Source of the DNA: Mesorhizobium sp. STM 4661
Lineage (GTDB): Bacteria > Pseudomonadota > Alphaproteobacteria > Rhizobiales > Rhizobiaceae
Assembly (NCBI RefSeq): GCF_000359125.1
Contig: NZ_CAAF010000064.1
Coordinates: 1 to 64,000, forward strand
DNA length: 64,000 bases
Direction of reading: 5' to 3'
Shown in pieces: positions 26,742 to 34,611 of the stretch. The notes beneath the pieces are model-generated. The model was given only the letters and a program-made list of their open reading frames with translations, had not been told where the DNA came from and made no database searches. Both the position numbers and the translations under genes were made by a program. How positions within the stretch are numbered: position 1 is the stretch's first letter; the number at the start of each line of letters is the position of its first letter.

Positions 26742-27710
26742 ATGGACACTCGATTTCGGCGGTGTCTGCGGAACGTGTCGCTGGCCGCACTGACACTGTT
26801 GACAGCATACGCGCCGGCCCATGCAGCCGACCTCCTCATTGCAATGCCGAACTGGCCGTCAGGCCAGGCGGCGGCCAATATCATCAAGTACGGCATAAAG
26901 GAGAAACTCAATCTGGACGCCGACGTGCGCGAGATGGGCACCATGACGGCATTCGCCGGAATGGATACCGGCGAGGTCGACGTCTACCCGGAAGTCTGGG
27001 TTCCCAACTTCGATTCACTCGTCAAGAAATACGTCGAGGGGAGCAAGACCGTCGACCTCAGCCCGAAGGGTGTACCGGCAACGCAGGGCATCTGCGTTAC
27101 GCGCGAGACGGCGGACAAATATGGCGTGAAGGATATTTCGGATCTGGCCGATCCGAAAAAGGCATCCGTGTTCGACACCGATGGCGACGGCAAGGGCGAA
27201 ATATGGATCGGCGCGCTAGGCTGGTCGTCGACGAGCATCGAGAAGATCCGGGCAAAGAGCTACGGCTATGAAAAGACGATGACGCTCCTGCAAATGCCGG
27301 AAGATATGGCAATGGCTGCAGTCGACGCCGCCGCGGCAACCGGGCAACCAATCGCCTTCTACTGCTACAGTCCGCATCACATGTTCAGGCTCCATGATCT
27401 CGTCCAGTTGACGGAGCCGAAATACGATCCCGCCAAGTGGCACATCGTTATGCCGAGTGACGACCCCGACTGGCTGTCGAAATCGGAGGCGCCGGTGGGG
27501 TGGGACGCATCGCATTTCTATATCGGATTTGGGTCCTCGACGGCGAAGCGCCTGCCGAAAGTGGCGGCCTTCCTCTCCAACATCGACTTCACTCCAGAGG
27601 AGGTCACGGAGATGAGCTACGCCGTGCAGGTCGATCGACAGGACCCTGCCAAGTACGCACAGACCTGGGTCGCGAAACATCAAGACCGGCTGAACGCCTG
27701 GTCGAAATAG
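26742..27710 (+). CDS. glycine betaine/choline-type ABC substrate-binding protein, orphan
   Basis: 322 residues. Start at ATG 26742, after AGGAGAAGAA. Signal peptide (ending AHAA-DL), then an OpuAC/ProX-type domain (LLIAMPNWPSGQAAANIIKY at the N-terminus, GEVDVYPEVWVPNFDSLVKK, and WIGALGWSSTSIEKI). Family members bind quaternary ammonium osmolytes through aromatic cages; Trp and Tyr residues are abundant here. No permease or ATPase gene is near, so it either uses a remote transporter or has another envelope role. An L,D-transpeptidase follows 15 bases later. Confidence 0.85.
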   Translation: MDTRFRRCLRNVSLAALTLLTAYAPAHAADLLIAMPNWPSGQAAANIIKYGIKEKLNLDADVREMGTMTAFAGMDTGEVDVYPEVWVPNFDSLVKKYVEGSKTVDLSPKGVPATQGICVTRETADKYGVKDISDLADPKKASVFDTDGDGKGEIWIGALGWSSTSIEKIRAKSYGYEKTMTLLQMPEDMAMAAVDAAAATGQPIAFYCYSPHHMFRLHDLVQLTEPKYDPAKWHIVMPSDDPDWLSKSEAPVGWDASHFYIGFGSSTAKRLPKVAAFLSNIDFTPEEVTEMSYAVQVDRQDPAKYAQTWVAKHQDRLNAWSK

Positions 27711-27725
27711 GGACAGGGGACGACC

Positions 27726-28430
27726 ATGACCTATTCGCTCGCAAACCGGTCTGCCGCTCCGAAAAGCAATGATCGTAGGGCCGCTGGCCTGGTCGTTGGC
27801 ACGGTCCTTGTCATGACCGCGATCGGCGCGACATTGGCGTATGCTCAGACGCAGGTATTCGATCCGCAGACGCATAAGTGGGTCGATTACGACAAGAAGA
27901 AAGCGCGAAAATACTACGCCGCTCACAAGGAGGTGCCCGAGGCATTTCGCCCGCAGATGGTCAAGTTCCGCACCGCTGAGGTGCCCGGTACGATCATCAT
28001 CGATGGCAACAAGCATTTTCTCTACCTTGTGCAACCGGGTCAGCAGGCCATGCGCTACGGTATCGGTGTCGGCCGGGAAGGGTTTGGATGGGCCGGCATC
28101 GTGCGCGTCGGGCGCATGGCGGAATGGCCGACATGGACGCCTCCGGCCGAAATGGTCGCTCGTGATCCGAATGCCGCGAAATACGCCGCAGGCATGCCGG
28201 GAGGGCCCGACAACCCGCTCGGTGCCAGGGCGCTCTATCTATACGAGGGCGATCAGGACACGATCTATCGGATACACGGCACGCCCGAACCATGGACGAT
28301 CGGGCTGGACGTGTCATCGGGGTGCTTCCGGATGAGGAACGACGACGTCACCGATCTCGCGTCTCGTGTCAGCGTTGGAGCCAAAGTTATCGTCCTCATG
28401 CAGGGCGCCGCCCTATACAAGGGCGTGTGA
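27726..28430 (+). CDS. L,D-transpeptidase (YkuD domain)
   Basis: 234 residues. An N-terminal membrane anchor or signal (about 20-40) precedes a YkuD domain (about 85-228). The catalytic block is complete: HGTPEPWTIGLDVSSGCFRM, with Cys200 as nucleophile. These enzymes make 3-3 peptidoglycan cross-links or attach outer-membrane proteins to peptidoglycan; rhizobia have many. AGGGG lies 6 bases before the ATG. Its place between binding-protein, lipoprotein and porin genes suggests linking of envelope parts, which is inference. Confidence 0.9.
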   Translation: MTYSLANRSAAPKSNDRRAAGLVVGTVLVMTAIGATLAYAQTQVFDPQTHKWVDYDKKKARKYYAAHKEVPEAFRPQMVKFRTAEVPGTIIIDGNKHFLYLVQPGQQAMRYGIGVGREGFGWAGIVRVGRMAEWPTWTPPAEMVARDPNAAKYAAGMPGGPDNPLGARALYLYEGDQDTIYRIHGTPEPWTIGLDVSSGCFRMRNDDVTDLASRVSVGAKVIVLMQGAALYKGV

Positions 28431-28454
28431 GGCAACGTTTGGGGAGGACCGGCA

Positions 28455-28781
28455 ATGTCGGCAAAAAATGCAGTCAGAAGATCGATCCTGGGCGTTGGCC
28501 TCGGATTATTCGCAGGTGCCTTGAGCGGCTGCACCAGCACACCTCCACCTCAGCCAGAACAGATGTCGAGGACCACGGTTGAGACGGCTCCGGCCGACCT
28601 CCAGCTTCTTTGCGCCAGCGCAGTCGCGAAGGCGAGCGGCATCGACAGTGCCAAGCTGCTTCCGGTCTCCTCGAGCAAAATCGACTCCAAGACCTATCAG
28701 GTCGAACTCGATGCCGGCGGCAAAAAGACAAGCTGCCTGGTGGATACCGACGGCAATGTCAAATCCGTGGAGCCAACCTGA
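28455..28781 (+). CDS. small lipoprotein
   Basis: 108 residues. The lipobox LSGC at about residue 25 follows a hydrophobic stretch (LGVGLGLFAGA), so it is probably lipid-modified. The mature domain (LLCASAVAKASGIDSAKLLP, TYQVELDAGGKKTSCLVDTD) has two Cys and a beta-rich tail. GGAGG lies 7 bases before the ATG. Its stop is one base before the next start, which is also a lipoprotein, so they are surely co-transcribed. The family is unknown to me. Confidence 0.7.
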   Translation: MSAKNAVRRSILGVGLGLFAGALSGCTSTPPPQPEQMSRTTVETAPADLQLLCASAVAKASGIDSAKLLPVSSSKIDSKTYQVELDAGGKKTSCLVDTDGNVKSVEPT

Positions 28782-28782
28782 T

Positions 28783-30084
28783 ATGCATCGCTTGAATTGG
28801 CGGATCGGTTTGTTGGCGAGATGCTCCCTGGCATCTGTCCTGCTGCTTTCGGTCGCCGGATGTGCCTCCAGGCCGACCAACGTTCTGCTGCCTGTAGCGG
28901 ATACCTCTCCTACGTCCAGCAAGGTGGAGATGCTGGTAGCGACGACCCGCGCGCGCTCCGCCAATCCGGCCGAGATGTATACGGGCGAGCGAGGACTGGC
29001 CCCGTCGTTTGCGGATGTTACGGTGTCGATCCCTCCGGATTCGGTCCGCAAGGTCGGCGAGGTCGCCTGGCCCAAGAAGCTGCCCTCAAACCCGGCTACG
29101 GATTTCGCGGTTCTGAAAGCCCAGGAATTGTCGGTGGAGGGTGCGAAGGCGTGGCTAAATGCCTCCGTGAAAAAGAGCCCCGACCATAGCGTCCTGGTCT
29201 TCATTCATGGATTCAACAATCGGTTCGAAGACTCTCTTTATCGCTTTGCCCAGATTGCAAAGGACACGGGCACGGATAGCGCTCCGATCCTGGTCACGTG
29301 GCCTTCTCGTGGCAGTACGCTTGCCTATGGCTATGATCGGGAAAGTACCAATTACACCCGCAACGGCGTTGAGAACCTTTTCCAATACCTTGCGCGCGAT
29401 CCTGAGATAAAGGAAGTCTCGATACTCGCTCATTCGATGGGCAACTGGCTTGCCTTGGAATCCTTGCGCCAGATGGCCATCCGCAATGGCGGCCTGCCGG
29501 CGAAATTCAAGAACGTCATGCTGGCGGCGCCTGACGTCGATGTCGACGTGTTTCGCACGCAGATTGCCGACATGGGCAAACAGCACCCGCAGTTCACCCT
29601 CTTTGTCTCGCAGGACGATCGCGCGCTCAAGGTTTCGCGGCGGGTCTGGGGCAATATCCCCAGGCTCGGATCCATCGATCCAGAGCAAGCTCCCTTCAAG
29701 GAAGAACTCGCCGATAACAACGTGACCGTCATCGATCTGACAAAGATCAAATCCGGAGACAGCTTGAACCATGGCAAGTTCGCCTCATCTCCGCAGATCG
29801 TTCGGCTGATCGGGGCGCGGATGGCCAACGGCCAGACATTGACTGACAACAGGATAGGTTTGGGCGACACGATCGTACAAGCGACGACCGGCGCGGCGGC
29901 GGCTGCTGGCAGCGCTGCAGGGTTGGTGATTTCGGCACCCGTTGCGGTGGTCGATCAGAACACCAGAGAAAACTACGGCAATGAGGTCGAGGCACTGGCA
30001 GGCTCGAACAGTTCAAAATCAAAGACAGCAGCCAAGGCCGGGTGCGGCACAGGCACGGCGAAGATGGCAAACTGCAAAAAGTAG
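28783..30084 (+). CDS. alpha/beta-hydrolase lipoprotein (DUF900 type)
   Basis: 433 residues. Start at ATG 28783, right after the preceding stop; the longer open frame is not needed. Lipobox SVAGC (about residue 25). The hydrolase domain (about 120-335) has VLVFIHGFNN (oxyanion region), ILVTWPSRG, and the nucleophile elbow LAHSMGNW with Ser218. DUF900 proteins are often annotated as esterases; the natural substrate is unknown. The C-terminal 90 residues are Ala/Gly-rich (TTGAAAAAGSAAGLVIS) with a Lys-rich end, perhaps membrane-associated. Confidence 0.85.
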   Translation: MHRLNWRIGLLARCSLASVLLLSVAGCASRPTNVLLPVADTSPTSSKVEMLVATTRARSANPAEMYTGERGLAPSFADVTVSIPPDSVRKVGEVAWPKKLPSNPATDFAVLKAQELSVEGAKAWLNASVKKSPDHSVLVFIHGFNNRFEDSLYRFAQIAKDTGTDSAPILVTWPSRGSTLAYGYDRESTNYTRNGVENLFQYLARDPEIKEVSILAHSMGNWLALESLRQMAIRNGGLPAKFKNVMLAAPDVDVDVFRTQIADMGKQHPQFTLFVSQDDRALKVSRRVWGNIPRLGSIDPEQAPFKEELADNNVTVIDLTKIKSGDSLNHGKFASSPQIVRLIGARMANGQTLTDNRIGLGDTIVQATTGAAAAAGSAAGLVISAPVAVVDQNTRENYGNEVEALAGSNSSKSKTAAKAGCGTGTAKMANCKK

Positions 30085-30340
30085 CAGACAACGATCTTGT
30101 CAGCGCCTGACCTGCCTTGAGATCGGCTTGGACTGACATCTCTGAAAATGACAAAGCTCTCCTGCGCACGTCCATCGCTGGACGCCAGAAAACGGTAGAA
30201 AAGCACACACGTTGAATGTGATGCGGCGGTTGGCGTCCTCGCTGCAGTCATGTTCGCCAGCGCGCGATTTGTAGCACCGGCAACGTCACATTGCGGGCCA
30301 TCCTGTAACTAACCCGCTGCCGGTCGCTGTCTTACACATT

Positions 30341-30365
30341 ACCCCACGTAACTTACGTTCCGCCG
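30341..30365. promoter_or_regulatory. GTAA(C/G)TTAC motif, site D
   Basis: The GTAACTTAC core at 30348-30356 sits within CCCCACGTAACTTACGTTCC and is flanked by C-rich and CCGCCGC text. Its closest relative is site C. The nearest downstream gene is the basic small protein at 30668, now separated from it by a 146-base palindromic repeat. Confidence 0.5.
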
Positions 30366-30423
30366 CTGGCCCCGAGCAGTAATCTGCCCCCGTCTGGTGA
30401 CGGTCAACGATCCTAAGTCGCCC

Positions 30424-30569
30424 TAGGGTGTGTTGAGATTCAGGTCAGGCCGCGTCGAGAATGGTGGCTTCCGAGAACCGGAGCGGAGCGTACTTAAAGT
30501 ACGTGAGCACCGGAAGCGCAGGAAACCGCCATTCGCAGGCCGGCCTCACCTGAATCTCAACACACCCTA
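30424..30569. repeat. 146-base MITE-like palindrome
   Basis: The left arm TAGGGTGTGTTGAGATTCAG (from 30424) and the right arm ending CTGAATCTCAACACACCCTA (to 30569) are inverted. Complementarity continues inward with mismatches to a central GTACTTAAAGTAC. The whole could fold into one long hairpin. It encodes nothing. The shape fits a non-autonomous insertion element; I have the impression of similar elements in other rhizobial genomes. Confidence 0.7.
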
Positions 30570-30588
30570 ATACAGAAGTCTTTCTTCA

Positions 30589-30611
30589 GCCCTCTATAGG
30601 GCGTGTTTTTT
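30589..30611 (+). terminator. intrinsic terminator-like hairpin before the 30668 gene
   Basis: GCCCT (30589-30593), loop CTAT, AGGGC (30598-30602), then GTG and six T residues (30606-30611). This is a short but canonical stem plus T-run, 56 bases upstream of the start codon. It could end read-through from upstream or attenuate the gene itself. A 12-base palindrome TTTTGCGCAAAA (30608-30619) follows. Confidence 0.5.
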
Positions 30612-30667
30612 GCGCAAAAGTCGAAGGCGCGTCTGGCGGCAGATAAAACAAAAATGGGAGAATGGAC

Positions 30668-30979
30668 GTGAAAACAATCAAGTGGTGTCTCGCTATCCTG
30701 GCGGTTGTTGCCGGATTGGCGCTCGACGGCAGCGCACTCGGAATCTCCGGTCTTGTCGTATCGAAGGCGCAAGCAAGAGTTGGTCGACCACTGACCCCTA
30801 GAAGCGTTGCCGGAGTTGGCAGACGCACCACGCGCCGCGTCATACGCAGATCGACAATCTACGTCGCGAGGCTTCCGGCCAGTTGCGGCAAGGTCGTTAT
30901 CAACGGCGTGCACGTCTGGCACTGCGGACACACCTACTACCAGGCGACAGGCGGCCGTTACGTGGTCGTGTACCCCTGA
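30668..30979 (+). CDS. small exported basic protein, paralogue 2
   Basis: 103 residues. The likely start is GTG at 30668, with GGGAG 7 bases upstream; it then begins MKTIKW like its paralogue at 25354 (MKTLTQY). Signal-like N-terminus ending about VSKAQA, then a shared core (ARVGRPLTPRSVAGVGRRTT, RRVIRRSTIYVARLPASC) and the shared end CGHTYYQATGGRYVVVYP. Each copy keeps two Cys in the mature part. Unknown function; the duplication within one island suggests a real family. Confidence 0.72.
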   Translation: MKTIKWCLAILAVVAGLALDGSALGISGLVVSKAQARVGRPLTPRSVAGVGRRTTRRVIRRSTIYVARLPASCGKVVINGVHVWHCGHTYYQATGGRYVVVYP

Positions 30980-31147
30980 GCATGAGCTGCCCGAAGCCGC
31001 GCCGCGATATCTCGGCATCGATATCTCGGCATAAGGACCACGCTCGCCGTGACCATCCTTTCGGAATGCGGTCGGTCGGCTACCGGATTTATCGAATGCT
31101 GGTGGTGAGTCACCACTGAGAACGAAGCACTTCAGAGGAGATCAGCA

Positions 31148-33526
31148 ATGACCAATGAGAACGACAAGATCAACCGCACAGTCCTACCGATGCCGTCACG
31201 GCCGCGAACAGGCCTCATCACCTATGACGCCAAAGATCCAGATACCAAATTTCCGCCGATCGAGCAGTTGCGCCCGCCTAAGGGGGCGCCCAATGTCATC
31301 GTCATTCTGATCGACGACGTCGGCTTCGGCGCCTCCAGCGCCTTCGGCGGGCCGTGCAACACGCCGAACGCCGAGCGCCTCGCCGCGCGGGGCCTGAAAT
31401 ACAATCGCTTCCACACGACGGCGCTGTGCTCGCCGACGCGCCAGGCGCTGCTCACCGGCCGCAATCATCACTCGGTCGGCATGGGCGGCATCACAGAGAT
31501 CGCCAGCGGCTCGCCCGGTTACTGCTCCGTGCTGCCCAACACGATGGCCCCCCTCGCCAAGACGCTGAAGCTGAACGGCTATGGCACCGCGCAGTTCGGC
31601 AAATGCCATGAAGTGCCGGTGTGGGAGACGAGCCCGGCCGGCCCGTACACGGCATGGCCGACCGGCGGTGGCGGCTTCGAGTATTTCTACGGTTTCATCG
31701 GCGGCGAGGCACACCAGTGGTATCCGTCGCTCTACGAGGGCACGACGCCGATTGAAGTGAAGAAGACACCCGAAGAGGGCTATCACTTCATGGAGGATAT
31801 GACCGACAAGGCGATCGGCTGGATCGGCCAGCAGAAGGCGCTGATGCCCGACAAACCCTTCTTCATCTATTTCGCGCCCGGCGCCACCCATGCGCCGCAT
31901 CATGTGCCGAAGGAATGGGCCGATAAATACAAGGGCAAGTTTGACCAGGGCTGGGACGAAGTGCGCAAGGAGACCTTCGCGCGCCAGAAGAAGCTGGGCG
32001 TCATACCCAAGGACTGCGAGCTGACCGCTCGGCACGAACAGATTCCTTCCTGGGACAGCATGGACGAGAAGATGAAGCCCGTGCTGCGTCGCCAGATGGA
32101 AGTCTATGCCGGCTTCCTCGAATATGCCGACCATCATGTCGGCCGGCTGTTCGACACGCTTGACCAGCTCAAAATCGCCGACGACACACTGATCTACTAC
32201 ATTATTGGCGACAATGGCGCCTCGGCGGAAGGTACGTTGATCGGGTGCTACAACGAGATGGCGAACTTCAATGGCCTCGCCGCGCTCGAGACGCCGGAAT
32301 TCCTGATGGAGCGTCTCGATAAGCTGGGCGGGCCGGAATCCTACAACCACTTCGCGGTCGGCTGGGCGCACGCTATGAACACGCCCTATCAGTGGACCAA
32401 GCAGGTTGCTTCCCACTGGGGCGGCACGCGCAACGGCACGATCGTGAGCTGGCCGACCGGCATCAAGGCCAAGGGCGAGATCCGCTCACAATTCCATCAC
32501 GTGATCGACGTTGCGCCGACCGTTCTCGAGGCGGCGGGCCTGCCGCATCCGGTGTCGGTCGAGGGCGTCCAGCAGGCGCCGATCGAGGGCACCAGCATGG
32601 TCTACTCGATGAATGACGCGAAGGCAGCGGACCGTCACGAGACCCAGTATTTCGAGATGTTTGGCAATCGCGGCATCTACCACAAGGGCTGGACGGCGGT
32701 GACGCGGCACAAGACGCCGTGGATGCTTCACGGCGAAAAGGTGCCGGCCTTCGACGATGATGTCTGGGAGCTCTACGACACCACCAAGGACTGGAGCCAG
32801 GCGAAGAACCTCGCAAAGGCAATGCCGGACAAACTGCACGAGCTGCAGCGGCTCTGGCTGATCGAAGCGACACGCTACAATGTGCTGCCCTTGGACGATC
32901 GGGTGGCTGAGCGCATGAACTCCGATATGGCCGGCCGACCGGTGCTGATCAAGGGCAATACCCAGATTCTGTTCGGCGGGATGGGGCGTCTATCGGAGAA
33001 TTCTGTCCTCAACATGAAGAACAAGTCGCACTCAGTGTCGGCGGAAATCGACGTGCCCGAAGGCGGGGCGGAGGGCGTCATCATCGCACAGGGCGGCAAT
33101 ATTGGTGGCTGGACGCTCTACGTGAAGGACGGGAAGTTGAAGTATTGCTACAATCTGATCGGCGTGAAGCACTTCTTCGCCGAATCGAAAGACAAGATAC
33201 CGTCGGGCTCGCACCAGGTCCGTATGGAGTTCGACTACGACGGTGGGGGCGTCGCCAAAGGTGGCAAAGCGAATCTGTTCATCGACGGCAAGAAGGTCGG
33301 CGAAGGGCGGGTCGATGCCACGGCGCCGACCGTCTTCTCAGCCGACGACGGCACCGACGTCGGTTCCGACACCGGCGCGCCGGTGTCGCCCGATTACGGA
33401 CCGCGCGGCAACGAGTTCAACGGTAAGATCCGCGGTATCCAACTTGCGATCGGGGACGACGCCAATCATCCCGACCATCAGGTCTCGCCGGAGGAAGCTC
33501 TCCGCGTAGCGATGGCACGGCAGTAA
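31148..33526 (+). CDS. arylsulfatase
   Basis: 792 residues, the length of the large bacterial arylsulfatase subgroup. It hydrolyses sulfate esters. Seen: the metal-binding start NVIVILIDDVGFGASSAFGG, the sulfatase signature CSPTRQALLTGR with the Cys at residue 94 that becomes formylglycine, HHSVGMGG, GDNGASAEG, and a C-terminal beta domain (about 600-790). No signal peptide is visible, so it is probably cytosolic unless exported otherwise. AGGAG precedes the ATG. A formylglycine-generating enzyme is encoded 1.1 kb downstream, the partner needed for its activation. The substrate is unknown. Confidence 0.93.
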   Translation: MTNENDKINRTVLPMPSRPRTGLITYDAKDPDTKFPPIEQLRPPKGAPNVIVILIDDVGFGASSAFGGPCNTPNAERLAARGLKYNRFHTTALCSPTRQALLTGRNHHSVGMGGITEIASGSPGYCSVLPNTMAPLAKTLKLNGYGTAQFGKCHEVPVWETSPAGPYTAWPTGGGGFEYFYGFIGGEAHQWYPSLYEGTTPIEVKKTPEEGYHFMEDMTDKAIGWIGQQKALMPDKPFFIYFAPGATHAPHHVPKEWADKYKGKFDQGWDEVRKETFARQKKLGVIPKDCELTARHEQIPSWDSMDEKMKPVLRRQMEVYAGFLEYADHHVGRLFDTLDQLKIADDTLIYYIIGDNGASAEGTLIGCYNEMANFNGLAALETPEFLMERLDKLGGPESYNHFAVGWAHAMNTPYQWTKQVASHWGGTRNGTIVSWPTGIKAKGEIRSQFHHVIDVAPTVLEAAGLPHPVSVEGVQQAPIEGTSMVYSMNDAKAADRHETQYFEMFGNRGIYHKGWTAVTRHKTPWMLHGEKVPAFDDDVWELYDTTKDWSQAKNLAKAMPDKLHELQRLWLIEATRYNVLPLDDRVAERMNSDMAGRPVLIKGNTQILFGGMGRLSENSVLNMKNKSHSVSAEIDVPEGGAEGVIIAQGGNIGGWTLYVKDGKLKYCYNLIGVKHFFAESKDKIPSGSHQVRMEFDYDGGGVAKGGKANLFIDGKKVGEGRVDATAPTVFSADDGTDVGSDTGAPVSPDYGPRGNEFNGKIRGIQLAIGDDANHPDHQVSPEEALRVAMARQ

Positions 33527-33539
33527 GGGCCGGGCGCAG

Positions 33540-33570
33540 GCGGGACCGGCAAAAGCATCGCCGGTCCCGC
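33540..33570 (+). terminator. hairpin after the sulfatase gene
   Basis: GCGGGACCGGC (33540-33550) and GCCGGTCCCGC (33560-33570) form a perfect 11-bp stem with a 9-base loop, 14 bases after the stop. There is no T-run. It may terminate or stabilise the sulfatase transcript. Confidence 0.5.
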
Positions 33571-33601
33571 GCACACGTCTTCTCCAAAAGGGACTGAGGA
33601 A

Positions 33602-34009
33602 ATGGTAATCGCCGATATTCTGCAGCGCTTTTGGGAGAACATTCTCGATCGGCCGAGCGGGCCACTTGCGCTCAGGTTCCTGCTCCAGCCTGCAATGGCT
33701 ACTCTTTTCGCAATACGCGACGGCATCAAGGACGCTCGTGCCGGGCGCTCGCCGTATTTCTGGACGGTCCTATCCAAGCCCGACGAACGCCGCCAGCGGT
33801 TGAACGAAGGATTGAGGTCGACAGGCAAGATCATCGTACTCGCCGTCATCCTGGACACGGTCTATCAGTTCATCGAACTCGGCACCTTCTATCCCGGCGA
33901 AGCCTTGGTCGTGGCGTTTGTTCTCGCCTTCGTTCCCTACCTCCTGATCCGAGGCCCCGCGGCTCGCATCGCGCGCTGGTGGAGCGGCCGTCCAGCACCG
34001 CATGGCTAG
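33602..34009 (+). CDS. small integral membrane protein
   Basis: 135 residues, unrecognised. The first third is amphipathic (FWENILDRPSGPLALRFLLQ, FAIRDGIKDARAGRSPYFW); two hydrophobic helices follow (about 74-92 and 99-117), with a basic C-terminal end (RIARWWSGRP). It lies between sulfatase and DUF202 genes on one strand and probably shares their transcript. Confidence 0.65.
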   Translation: MVIADILQRFWENILDRPSGPLALRFLLQPAMATLFAIRDGIKDARAGRSPYFWTVLSKPDERRQRLNEGLRSTGKIIVLAVILDTVYQFIELGTFYPGEALVVAFVLAFVPYLLIRGPAARIARWWSGRPAPHG

Positions 34010-34079
34010 TGATGAAAGGGACATAAGTGATCTCCCGCCGAAGCAGAACCAAGTGATAGTGACATAGAGGAGACCAGAA

Positions 34080-34523
34080 ATGGCGAGCCCTCCCGTAGAA
34101 AGCCAAGAAGCGAGGTTCCAGGTCCACGTCACGGCTGAAAGTCATTTTTCGTGGTTACGCACGCGGCTCAGTGTCGAGCGCACCATGATGTCGTGGATTC
34201 GCACCTCGATCGCCTGCATCGGTTTCGGCTTCACGATTGTTCAGTTCTTCGATCGTCTTGGGTCCATGGAAGGAATTGCTGCCGCCCTTCGCCCGCAGGC
34301 TCCACGATATATCGGCCTCGCCCTCATCGCGGCAGGGATATTGGCGCTGGCAATCTCACTTGTTCAATATCGCTGGGGTGTCCGCTACCTGTGGAGCGAG
34401 CCGTATCGCTCCATAGCGGGAGCTAAGGCTCACGAAATGCAGACGCCAATCATCGGTCTGACGATCATGCTGATGCTCACCGGCCTGCTCGCCTTTGGCG
34501 CGGTCCTTGTTCGAGCGGTATAG
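34080..34523 (+). CDS. DUF202 (YidH-like) membrane protein
   Basis: 147 residues with the DUF202 signature (LSVERTMMSWIRTSIACIGF) and three membrane helices (about 39-57, 78-100, 122-142). DUF202 proteins are small inner-membrane proteins of unknown role, found also next to SPX-VTC proteins in other groups. AGGAG lies 7 bases before the ATG. Confidence 0.85.
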   Translation: MASPPVESQEARFQVHVTAESHFSWLRTRLSVERTMMSWIRTSIACIGFGFTIVQFFDRLGSMEGIAAALRPQAPRYIGLALIAAGILALAISLVQYRWGVRYLWSEPYRSIAGAKAHEMQTPIIGLTIMLMLTGLLAFGAVLVRAV

Positions 34524-34611
34524 GCAGAGGAAAGTAGATGAAGATTGCGGGCATGAGCTTCGACTTTGGCATCGTGGGACGCCACGATGGGAACGACGCT
34601 GGGGGTGTTCT

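Larger units (their letters stand above)
30085..30667. other. repeat-bearing intergenic region with motif site D
   Basis: About 580 bases with no supported gene. In order it contains motif site D (30348), a long imperfect palindrome (30424-30569) and a terminator-like hairpin just before the next gene. Confidence 0.6.

Noticed and set aside
31196..32416. 406-codon open frame on the minus strand
   Set aside because: Antisense to the arylsulfatase, which carries all catalytic motifs.
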